From NCBI RefSeq assembly GCF_032884065.1, contig NW_027062695.1, forward strand, positions 1,214,673-1,278,672: DNA of 64,000 nucleotides, in the 5' to 3' direction. The stretch comes from Artemia franciscana (Eukaryota; Arthropoda; Branchiopoda; Anostraca; Artemiidae). Below, piece by piece: positions 37,601 through 50,506 of the stretch. A model generated the notes under the pieces. That model was given only the letters and a program-made list of their open reading frames with translations, did no database searches and was not told where the DNA came from. Each line of letters begins with the position of its first letter. Within the stretch, counting starts at the first letter, position 1. The translations under genes were made by a program, and so were the position numbers.

Positions 37601-40600
37601 CGTTCTGGGACAAAAAAATAGTTTTTTTTTTAAACTGAAAATAAGGAGGGTCATTAATACTTAAAATGAACAGGAATTGTTCTGCATATGAAATGGGCTG
37701 TCCCCTCTTCAACGCCTTGCTCTTCATGCTAAAGTTTTGTTGTTTAAAAAGTAGAGTTTTGACACAGGGTCAATCTTTAGCGTAAAAAGCGAGTTTTTGA
37801 GGAGGGAAAAGCCCCTTTCATATATGGAATAATTTATGTTCGTTTTAAATCTTAAAGTTTATTTTATTTAATATCATCTATTATTTATTTATTATTTATT
37901 ATTTCATTATAACTAATATCATTTATTATTTATTTAATATTATCTAAAAAGAGCTGAAAATATTATAAATGACGAACTGAAAAATAAAGGGAATTGTTAC
38001 TACAACGAACAACGAAGCCAAACTTGAAACGAATATAAAATAAACCCAAAATTAGGGTGGTTTCGCTCCCCTAAGACATCCTAAAAAAGCAAATAGAAAA
38101 ACCATTTATATTACAACTACTTTCTTCCGTACTTATTACAACATTGAAAATAAGTTGAAAATTTCGGTACAATTAAATTCTAAACTGATGAGCTTTCAGC
38201 AATTAATATAATTATATCAAATATTCATTTTATTTATTAGTTTTTTCCAAGATTTTTCAATACAAATATATTTTCACTAAAAACAAGAGTTTGGCTACTG
38301 CCCCATCCCTAACTATAAAAGTCTAAAACCTACTGGGACATTGGCGCTTCACTGAAAGCGAATTATATTGCAAATATTTCTTTTACACTTGTTACAGCAT
38401 TGGAAATGATAACAAAATTAAAGTGAAACAAAATTTTGAATGGATGAGCTTTAAAATTAATAAAATTATGTATCAAATATTCAGTTTGGTCTCAATAGTT
38501 CTTTCAAAGACTGTTTAAGATGCAAACAGTTTTCAGTAAAGCGCCAATGACGCAGTAGGTTTTAGAATTTTTCAGCTAGGGAATGTGGCAAAACTCAATA
38601 TATTGTTTGTAGTGATCTTTGCTTATTTTAAGCTTTATTTGTATATTCAATTTAAGTGTATTCGTTTTAAAATTTATTCCTTCATTTATGTTAGTACTTT
38701 TTGTATTTTTATTTGCTATGTTTGTTTACATAGTTTATTTTCGGTTATACTTCAATAGTAAAAGATTTTTGTTTGTTTTAAGATTGATTTGCATATTCAA
38801 TTTAAGGTTTAGTCGTTTTAAGATCTATTTATTTATTTGTATTACTACCTGTTGTATGCTTTTTTGCTGATCGTTTATTTAATTTCTGTTCGTTTTGGGT
38901 TTCATTTATTCTTAAATAGTAGCTTCTGGTCGTTGTGAGTTTGAATAATTGGGGGTAGGAGTTTACGTGGGAGGATCTTTTCATGGAGGAATTTATCATG
39001 AGAGAAGAGAATTTCCATGAAGGGGGCACAGGATTTTTTAGCACTAATAAAAAAAACAATGAGAAAACAACTAAAAAAAAGTTTTTCAACTGGAAGTAAG
39101 GAGCTGTATTAAAACTTAAAATGAACAGGAATTATTACTTCTATAGGGAGGTTTATCTCCATCATAATACCTCGCTCTTTACGCTAAATTATTTTAAGTA
39201 ATTTCAACTAATTATTCTATGGCCTTGGTGATTCAGGGGTTGTTCTTAAAGAATTGGCACAAAATTGAAGCTTCAGTGTAAATAGGGAGGTATTGACGAG
39301 GAGCCGAACCCCTTCATATGCGTAATAAATATATACAAATGTAGAATTCCGTTACGCAAGTTAATTCGTAAGTTACGAATATTTATTACTAATTAAAACG
39401 TTCGTAAAAAAATAAAAAGTTCTAGTTGTATTTTTAAGTAACCAAAAACTGAAGGGCAACTAGGCTTCCTCCCCCATCCATTTTTTATGAAAATTTAATA
39501 GTAACTTCTGGTCGTTGTAAGTTTGAATAATTTGGGGGTAGGAGTTTACGTGGGAGGATCTTTTCATGGAGGAATTTATCATGAGAGAAGAGAATTTCCA
39601 TGAAGGGGGCACAGGATTATTTAGCACTAATAAAAAAAAACAATGAGAAAACAAATAAAAAAAAGTTTTTCGACTGGAAGTAAGGAGCTGTATTAAAACT
39701 TAAAATGAACAGGAATTATTACTTCTATAGGGAGGTTTATCTCCATCACAATACCTCGCTCTTTACGCTAAATTATTTTAAGTAATTTCAACTAATTATT
39801 CTACGGCCTTGGTGATTCAGGGGTTGTTCTTAAAGAATTGGCACAAAATTGAAGCTTCAATGTAAATAGGGAAGTATTGACGAGGAGCCGAACCCCTTCA
39901 TATGCGTAATAAATATATACAAATGTAGAATTCCGTTGCGTAAGTTAATTCGTAAGTTACGTATATTTATTACTAATTAAAACGTTCGTAAAAAAATAAA
40001 AAGTTCTAGTTGTATTTTTAAGTAACCAAAAATTGAAGGGCAACTAGGCCTCCTCCCCCACCCATTTTTTATGAAAATTGTCCTATCAAAACTATGAAAA
40101 AGTCAAGCCAAAATAATTAGTATACAAATTTCGTTATAATTAATCATGTGTGGTGAGCCAATATGAAAACATGCATTAATTCAAAAACGTTCAGAAATTA
40201 AATAAAAAAAAACAAGTTTTTTTTAACTGAAAGTAAGGGGCGAACAGAAATTATTCCGTAACGATATGATAGGGGTTGTCCCCTGCTCAACGCCTCGCTC
40301 TTTACACTAAAGTTTGACTCTTTGTCACAGTTCTACTTTTTAAAACAATAAAAAACTTTAGCGTAAAGAGCGGGACGTTGAGGAGGGTGACAACCCCTTT
40401 TATATATGGAATAATTTCTGTTCGTTTTAAGTTTTAGTATTGCTCCTTACTAACACAATACAAACAATACAAACTTTTTTAAAACAATAAAAAACTTTAG
40501 CGTAAAGAGCGGGACGTTGAGGAGGGTGACAAACCCTTTTATATATGGAATAATTTCTGTTCGTTCTAAGTTTTAGTATTGCTCCTTACTTACAGTAAAA

Positions 40601-43600
40601 AAACCTTTTTTTTAATTTAACCAAACTATAGCCCTAAGATATGTCCTGTAAATTTCCTCTAGAATATATTTGAGGTGACCATGGTAATAGCCTACACTCC
40701 TTGTAATATTGTTTGGAATTGAATTTTTCAATAACAGCTAAGTAGAACAATAAAAACAAATAGCGCAAGAATTGAAACAAAATGAACATTCCCATGGGAT
40801 TTGAGATTCAAATGACTAAACTAAAATAAACGATTCTATTTCAAACTTGATGTTTGAAAATACCCTTTCCCATAACCCCCCCCCCTAGAAAATACCCCCA
40901 TGGAAACTAACTACCCTCAAAAATTTCCCCGCAGAAATTACCTTCTCCCCCCGAAAATATACTTCCCCCGGAAAATACCCCTCACACAAAATACTACCTC
41001 CCCATGGAAGACACACTAACGGAAAAGTTTAGTGTTGGTTGGAAAGGTTGATGGATACCTTATCCTCGATCTTCCGGTTTTATGAATTAAAAGAAAAATA
41101 ATTAAGCCCGTCAAAATATATCATGCAAATTGTGTTGAAAAACTGTACTTTTAATCTAAAACATTTCGCCTTATAAAGCCTGCTTAGAGCAGACTAACAT
41201 TTTTAATTATTATAGATGATTTCAATTAAGTCAATTTGCCCGAGCTCACCTCTACCACAAATTTGTTTCGGGAAAAACGCTGTGGTACAAAACAAATGAA
41301 ATGAGCTTTATTTAGATACTGTAAGTTTTTGCTTAGTGTTTGAGCTTAAGTAAGAGTAAGACCTTAGAGTAAGAGTAAGCTTAGAGTAAGTGTTTGACCT
41401 TTTTGACATACCATCCCAGATTAAAGGTCTCAATGAAGATCTGTATATAAGAACTTTTTTTCTGTATATGAGCATTTTATTTCTGACTTTGACCCTTATC
41501 TTCTTGTTCTTCATGCAGTTGGTTATTTGATTCCGTTATACAGTGAATACTTACTTTTATATGTTGTTTTCCGTTTAATTAGTTTGTTTCATTATCGTTT
41601 GTAATCCCCAGTGTTGTATTTATTTTGTAGACAAGAAATTAACTAAATAAATATATTCTAAACAAGCTAATTTCTTTTTGCTTTTAAGTCGTATTGCTCT
41701 GATTTTGAAGACTATTCCGATTCGCACAGAAGTGAGCAAAAAGATTCAGACCCGGTCAACATAGAGCAGGAAGTCCCAGGTAAGCGGACTACGCATCAAA
41801 TATTGTTTTCCGTAACATTGGGTCCCAACTTTGGATCTGACCTTAGGATTGTAGCTTACTATTTCGGTCGAGTCTCAATAGTACACACAGCGCAGCCTAG
41901 ATACCAATATACCTGTATACTATATTGGTATCTATGCTGTGATATATAGTAGGGATAGAAGCTAGCTAATCCCGGTACCCTTTGAAAATCAATAAATAAA
42001 TGATATGGCATGACATCTAGCAAAATTAAATGTCTAATTTTTATGACTTCATTTCGTGGATTTTTTTTTCGGGGGGAGGGGGGTCTCACTGTAAACATGC
42101 AAACACAGTCAGATAATATAAATTATGTTACTGATTCTTCTGAGCATGTAAATTAGCAATCAGAATACTTTTTCTTGGATAACTTAGATTTCTTGTGTTT
42201 TCGAATTATCAATTTGCTTCCCTGATTTTAGATTAAAAGATACCTTACCCGGGCACCGAAGAACCGATTTCTGTTTTGCTAATCAGAGATTAATCTAAAA
42301 GTGACGCCTAGAATTTATTGTAATTGAATTGAATTTATAACTCAATGTTATTCTAATTACGAAAAAAATCGTTTTTACTGATTCTGACAAATTATATTGA
42401 TTTTCACCAGGTCTCTAGCCATCTCCCCTTCCATTAACTTACATCTAACATGCTTATGTCCCTTTGAGGAATCATCAATTGTAAAATATTATATTTGTGT
42501 TTGGTAAAAAAAAAAATTATCTTCAACTTGCTATTTTCAAAAACTACCTGTCATTCTTATATTTTAGAGGGGAAAAAAAAATCTTGAATTTAAGATAAAA
42601 AATATTCTAAAAACAGCTGGACTTTACGCGGATCATAGTTGTTGTCCTGAACAAAGTTTGAGGGATAAACAACACATGTATTTCTATTTAATTTACGCTA
42701 AAGGTTTGTGATCTTTTTTTTTTTACATTTTTCTTCTCCTTTTCGCCTGAAAACAAAGGTGTTTCTATGGCTCAAGTTGATTTGGGATATGCTCCATAAA
42801 AACTAGAAGATTATTGTTACTTTTAAAAATTGAAACTACACATTCTGTATCTTTAGAAGTGTAATTCTTTCGATCATTGTACCATGTCAATTACAGGAAA
42901 TTTAGGGACTGGGAAAAATGTATTTTCAAAATCAGGGAGGGGGGATATTTCTCGTTCTTTTCAATCTTCTACTCAAAATGCCAAAAAGGGCATTTAACAA
43001 TGAAATGAAATTAGAAAAAAAAGAAATTTTGAAATATTGGGGGGGGGGCAAAATACTAAGAGGAAGTTCCACACTATTGTCACCAGTGTTCGTTTTATTT
43101 AAAACTGTTTACAAAGTATTTTGAACATTATATATCCAGAAAATTTGAAAAAATTAATGCTATTAGAATATCGAATATTAACTAAATTAATATTATAAGA
43201 AACCCGATTTTTTTTCCTTGTTTGCAATTCTTGACCAAATTGAATATTCTTAGTTTTCCAGCTATTTCCTTTTTTAATGATTGAAAGAGGACATTTTTCG
43301 GCGATAAATTAGAATTTGTGGCACAGTTAGAATTTTTGAATGACATATATTTAAGTATATTTTGCAAATTCGTTTAGTTTTGACTTATTATTGATTATTT
43401 CCTTGTAGGGAGCCATCCTATGCTGAGTATTGGTCATAAATAAAGATAACGCGCCAGAATTTGAATTTTGTCAAGTTTACCCCAATCCCGTCTTCTAGAA
43501 GAATTCTTGCTCATATGCTTGTTTTAATGCAGATTTTGATTTGAACTTCTAGTATTAATAAGTACAAGAGATTGCAGAAAGGATTAGGTTGCAAAAAAAT

Positions 43601-46600
43601 TTTGGAAAAAATCATCACAAATCACTATGCATAGATTTTCTAAGGGGATGATAAGATCCTGAGATAATTTAAGAATTTTAAGGATAGCAGTCTTGGTTTT
43701 AATCTGGCGGTACTTTTTTTTTCAATGACTGTAGTTAAACGAAGAAAACGACTCTTTTTAGAATTTTTGGTAATTTAAAAATCCCAAGTATACATTTTAC
43801 TGAGTAGTTAGTAATTAGCAGTTAGTAGACCGTAGTTAAAGGGATAAAACGAGTCTTGAATTTTTGGTAGTTAAAAGATCCCTCGTATACATTTTGCTGA
43901 GAAGTTAGTAATTAACAGTTTGTAGACCGTAGTTAGAGGGATAGAACGAGTCTTGAAGTTTGGGTAATTAAAAGATCCTACGTACACATTTTGCTGAGTA
44001 GTTAGTAATTAGCAGTTAGTAGACCGTAGTTAGAGGGATAAACCGAGTCTTTAATGTTTGGTAATTAAAAGATTTCACGTATGCATTTTGATGAGTAAAT
44101 ATTAATTTTCGTACTATAAAAGGACGACAAAGCAGTCACCACCTAAGGGTGACAAAGCAATGAAACAACTTTATTTAACTTTGCTGGAAGCCTTTTCTAT
44201 TAGGCGATTCAAAAAACTTTTTGAGGGTTGCCTTGGTCTAGGTGTAAAATCTTCGGCTGATTACCGCAGATTTTTATGTTAAATTTTCCCCAACGGCTGG
44301 TTTTTTTGTAAGTTTCTTCTTTTTATAAGCATGGTAGTTTAAGCAAACTCACATACAGAAATGTATTGAGGCAACTGGGGAAGTGACAAATGCGTAAAAA
44401 ACAGAAAAATATAGGTGGTTTATCTGAAATTTTTTTACATTGTACAGCTAAGAAATGCTAACATTCCTATTGTTTTAGTTCCTAAGGGTCCAGGCCTAAA
44501 CTGGCTTCGGTGCATGACTACATTCAAGTCAGTTAAAAGGGGGAGGGAGTCAGAGCAGCTGCCTTGGACACCATGGTGGTGGGGGCTCCCTGACCTAGTA
44601 ACTTTGATCAAAATATTCACTTCGATTCGGCTAGTTTTGCTTATATTTGAGTCTGGGGGGAGGTGCTGTTACTATTTTTTCCCCAGGCACCACAAACCTT
44701 ACGAACGACTCTGCCTATGTTTATTTTATGTGAGGGGACTTATGAATTAGCTCTCTTCAATGCATTTCACCTTGTCAACAAGTTATGGGAGAAATACTGC
44801 CTTCCTCCGTTTCTTTTGAAGTTTTTTTGTTAGTTAGACTTGCGGTTATTAGTTTTCAATCAATCAATCAATCAATTTATTAATACTAAAGAAAACTATT
44901 ACAAAAGTAAATCAATCAATAGGCCCAAGAAGCTTTGCTTTCTTGGGCCAAAAAGCGGGGTATGCAAAAAGGGGTGAGGAGGAGGCTTAGTTGTCCTTCA
45001 ATTTTTTTTTACTTGGAAAGGCAACTAGAACGTTTTTATTAGTAAAAAATATACATAACTTACGAATTAGCTTACGTAACGAACTTCTATATTCGTGTAT
45101 CTTTATTACGTATATGTGGGGGTTTGCCCCCTCGTTAATACTTCGCTCTTTACACTGAAGCTTAAATTTTGTCCCAATTCTTTAAGAATTAAATAAAAAA
45201 AACTAGTTTTTTTAACTGAAAGTTAGGAGCGATATTAATAGTTAAAACGAACAGAAATTACTCCGTGTATGAAGGGGGATGTACCCTCTTCAACACCCCG
45301 CTCTTTGCGCTAAAGTTTGACTCTTTCTCTCGAATCTACTTTTCCAAACAGTGAAAAACTTTAGCGTAAAGAGCGGAGCGTTAAGGAGGCAACATCCCCT
45401 TTCATATACGGAGTAATTTCTGTTCGTTTTAAGTATTAATATCGCTCCTTACTTTCACTTAAAAAAACCTTGTTTTTTTATTTAATTTATGAACGTTTTT
45501 GAATTAATGCATGTTTTGATTTTGGCTCTCCGTACATGAATACTTAGAACGAAGTTTGCATATTTTTTTTGGCTAAATAGATTTTTCTTAGTTTTTATCG
45601 GACAATTTTGAGAAAAAAGGAGGGGAGGAGGAGGCTTAGCTGCCCTTCAATCTCTTGCTTACTTAAAAAGGCAACTAGAACTTTTAATTTTTTACGAACG
45701 TTTTTATTAATAAAAAATATACGTAACTTCCGAATTAACTTACGTAAAGAACTTCTATATTCGTATATTTTATTACGTATATGAGGGAGTTTGCTCCTTT
45801 TTAATACCTTGCTCTTTACACTAAAGCTTTAATTTTGTCTCAATTCTTTAAGAATGACCCCTGAATCACAAAGGCCGTAGAAGAAATAGTTGAAATTACT
45901 CAAAATACTTAAGCGTAAAGAAGCAGGTACTTAGGAGGAGGTGAACCCCTCATATGCGTAATAATTTCTGTTCGTTTTGTTTTAATGCTGTTCCTTATTT
46001 TCAGTTGAAAAAACTTTTTCATATTTATCTTTTCATTGTTTTTTGTTTTAAATAATATTAGAAAATCCTGCGCCCCCTTCATGGAAATTTTCTCCTCCCA
46101 TGAAAAATTCCTCCATGAAAAGATCTTCCAATGTAACCCCATCCCCTCAACCCCCTCCCTATCCAAGAAAAAATTCCCCTGAAAACATCTGTACACTTCC
46201 CAATAACTATTACTATATGTAAACACTGGTCAAAGTTTGTAACTTTTAGCCCCTCCCCCAGGGACTGTGAGGGAGTAAGTTGTCCATAAAGACATAGTTA
46301 TTAGGTTTTTCGACTATGCTGAACAAGATGGCTATCTCAGAATTTTGACCCATTGACTTTGGGAAAAAAAGAGCGTTGGAGGGGGTCTAGGTGCCCTCCA
46401 ATACTTTTGGTCACTTAAAAGGGCACTATAACTTTTAATTTCCGTCAGAATGAGCCCCCTTGCAACATTCTACGACCACTGGGTCTATACGATCACCCCT
46501 GGGGAAAAGAAAAAAAGCAAATAACCACGCACCCGTTATCGGTCTTCTGGCAAAAAAATACGAAATGCCACATTTTTGTAAATAGGAGCTTGAAAACTCT

Positions 46601-49600
46601 ATAGTAGGGTTCTCTGATACGTTAAATGCGATCGTTTGGTTTTCGTTAATATTATATGACTTTTAGGGGGTGTTTCCCCTATTTTCTAAAATAAGGCAAA
46701 TTTTCTCAGGCTCGTAACTTTTGATAAGTAAGACAAAATTTGATGAAACTTATATATTTTAAATCAGCATAAAAATCTAATTCTTTTGATGTATCCATAA
46801 GTATCAAAATCCCATTTTTTAAAGTTTTGTTTACTATTGAGCCAGAATGCTCCTTACTACAGTTCGTTACCACGAACTGTATGAAAATATACGTAACTTA
46901 AGAATTAACTTACGTAACAAACTTCTATATTCTTATATTTTTATTATGTATATGAGGGGGTTTGTCCCCTTGTTAATACCTCGCTCTTTACACTAAATCT
47001 TAAGTTTTGTCCCAATTCTTTAAGAATGACCCCTGAATCAGAAAGACCGTAGAATAAATAGTTGAAATTACTAAAAATAGTTTAGCATAAAGAACCAGGT
47101 ATTTAGGAGGAGAAGAACTCCTCATATGCGTAATAATCTCTGTTCGTTTTAAGTTTTAATGCTACTCTTTACTTTCAACTGAGAAAACTTTTTCATACTT
47201 ATTTTTTTCATTGTTTTTTTTTTTAATGATAGAAAATCCTGCGCCCTCTTCATGGAATTTCTCTTCCCTCATGACAAATTCCTCCAAGGACAGATCTTCT
47301 CACGTAGCCCCCTCCACTCAACCCCCTCAACAAAAAACCCTCTGAAAATGTCTGTACACTTCCCAATAATCATTACTGTGTGTGAACACTGGTCAGTCTT
47401 TGTAACTTGCAGTGTTTTTAAGGATGACTTACTGGGGGAGTAAGTCATCCCCAAAGACGTAGTTGTTATTTTTTCAACTACTCTGAACAAAATGGATATC
47501 TGAATTTTGATCCGTTGACTTGGGGAAAATCGAACGTGGGAGGGGGCCTAGGTATCCTCTAATTTTTTGATCACTTAAAAAGGGCACTAGAACTCCCTTC
47601 ATTCTAGGACCACTGGGTCGATATGATTGCCCCTGAAAAAAAGGAAAAAAAGCAACAAAAAAACAAAGAAACACGCACCAGTGATCGGTCTTCTGGCAAA
47701 AAATACGAACTTTTACATTTTTGTAGATAAGAGTTTGAAAGTTCTACAGTAGGGTTCTCTAATACGTTGAATTTGATGGTGTGATTTTCGTTAAGATTCT
47801 ATGACTTTTAGCTGGTGTTTCCCCCTATTGGCCAAAACAATACAAATTTTCTGAGGCTCCTAACTTTTGATGGGTAAGACTAAATTTGATGAAACTTATA
47901 TATTTAAATCAGCATAAAAATCCGATTCTTTTCATGGATCTCTTAGTATTAAAATTATGTTTTTTAGAGTTTCGTTTACTATTGAGCCGGGTCGCTCCTT
48001 ACTACAGTTCGTTATCACGAACTGTTTGACAAGTAGGCCTACCGAAAGGAAAATAAATTCTCGTATTCCTCTTATTTTCATTCAACACGTGAGTAAAGGT
48101 GTCCAAAGGAATGCACGCAATTTCATTTATTTGCTTGGTTTTAGTTTTTGGGTCGTCAACTACTGCTACTACTACTAATAACTCTCCGCAGCACCATGCC
48201 GACTGAGACTAGCACAGCTACGCACACTCCTCCTCCATTCCAATCTAATCAAAGCTTCAACTTAATGATTTGTCTTCTATTTTTTTTTATCGCGATAGGA
48301 AAACTTCATTGATTTTTCTAAAGGAGGCGGAATTAATTCCTAAGATGAACATTGTCTGAGCTCAAGCTGCTCTTTCGTAACGATACCCAGTCGTGACTGT
48401 CCTACTAGGAGGGCCAATTGCGAGGACTAAGGGCCCAATCCCCACCTCAATTAACATTTTTTCAAATTTTTTTGGATAGATTCTATAGATTATGAGATAT
48501 ATTTAGAGAAATTCTGCTATTTAGAAAGGGACCATGAATAGCGATAATGCAGCGCAATTATTCACAAATTTACTTTAATAGTGTTTGCATTTTCAGTTTA
48601 CATACCCATTGATGTTTGCCCTTCAACTGCGAGGACTAAGGGGATGAACAAGTGGAGGGAGGTTGGACGAAAAGAGGGTCTTTGGATCGTTTATTGATAT
48701 TTCTTTTAATTTTTTTGTAAGGTTTTGCCAGACTCTGAAGGACGAGGGAAAGCGTCATAATGATTTTATTTGAACGGTGTTTACGTTTTACATATCCAAT
48801 ACAATAGCTTTATTTTTTTTCTAGAAAATCTAGAGGATCGCTATAACAGACAGTCATCTTTTGGATTAGAGTTTGGAGAAGAAAGAGAAAAAATAAAGAA
48901 ACTTCGAATATGTCAAAAGATAGCAAAGCGTGCTAAGGACTTACTCCAAATGATAAGATTTGATATGATGACTTTTGAATTGTTCAATTCACCACCAGAT
49001 GAGGGCTTTCAGCTGATTGTGAAACAAGGCATGAAATTGGTAACAAAGTCTGTTTATCATAACCACTCAGTAAAAGGTAGGAGCTCAAACAGGTGGGATT
49101 TCGGGCTGATTAACACCTTTCTGACAACAAAGGACTTCGACAACGAATACTAATCTAGTTTAAGAATATTAGCTTTGTTGATTTCCAGACATCCTGTTGT
49201 GTCTGCAAAGACAAAAGCAAGTCTCAGATCAAATATTGAACAAGAACAAGGCTGTCTATATAAATTTTCTACATCTATGTCCCCAAATTATACTCTGACT
49301 GATTTGTGAACTTTTAAAAAACATTCTCGCAGGAAACGTCACCCAAATAAAAGCTCAGAATTCGCTCCAGGCTCAGCCATTGGAAAAAAAGAAATTATTA
49401 GGTAAAAAAATAAACTATCGATATGAAGCAACATAATCTTACTTTACATAGCTGTTAAATGCTTGCAAGTCCCAGAGAATCACTAATCAGACACCATTTC
49501 ACGTGATATTTTGCAAGAAGCATCAGAAGCAATTATTTCTTCAGAATACTTTTACAACCCGGCTTGGCAGGTTTTTGGATGCTCAGAAGACAGTATTTGT

Positions 49601-50240
49601 TTTTCTTTCTAATACCTAAATGCTCAAGACAAGCACGTAAATCGTTACAAAAGGAACCATAACAACTAACGAATTTAAAACATGACCTGTTTAATCTTGT
49701 GGCCAGGGGTTGAAGTTCTAACTTTCAGGTGCTTTTTTTGCGGGGGTGGGGACTAAAAATTTGTGTTTGAAGAAAGGGGTGAATTTATTTACTCTTGTTC
49801 TCAGAAAAGAGTATTTGCGAGGTTATTTTCTATTTTTATGGTTATTGTTCAACATGCTTTTTCTCTAATATTTTTTTTATAGTTCCTCATTAGTCAGTCA
49901 TTCTAGGAATTGATAGCAACCAAACTATTAGACAAATTTTGATAATTTTGGAGTGAATGAAGCTTCATTTAGAAAAGAGTTCGAGGGATGGTTTTTAAAA
50001 GACTGATATGTATAAAACTTTACGTACTAATAGTACTGTACTTAACTTTTGAGATATGGTAATTACAATTTGTTTGGGTTGTTTTTAGGAAAAATGTATA
50101 TACACCAAGGCTGCACCAATAAATTCAACCTAGTAAAGAGCAAACAACAGCTTATAGTAATTAAGGTTTTGAAAACTTGCTTTTGGTAAACCACTTTCTA
50201 ATGAAAAAACTTTCATTCAAAGTTTGTGTGTGTGTTTTCC

Positions 50241-50297
<57 letters not shown>

Positions 50298-50440
50298 TGT
50301 TCATCTGCGCCTCACTCTGTGTGTTTGTATGTGTGTTTTGTCTCTATATCTTTCTGTACCTGTGTTTTGACTCTGTGAGTTTCTGTATCTGTGTCTATCT
50401 TTGTGCATTCATGTGTCTGACTCTTTTTGTTTGTATGTGT

Positions 50441-50506
<66 letters not shown>

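Noticed and set aside
43735..44105. 97-bp repeats as a possible CRISPR or origin array
   Set aside because: The whole unit is repeated with no unique spacers, so it is an ordinary minisatellite in an intron.
44415..44750. A 111-codon plus-strand open frame
   Set aside because: It is intronic, has unusual composition and no recognisable domain, and an opposite-strand frame is open as well.
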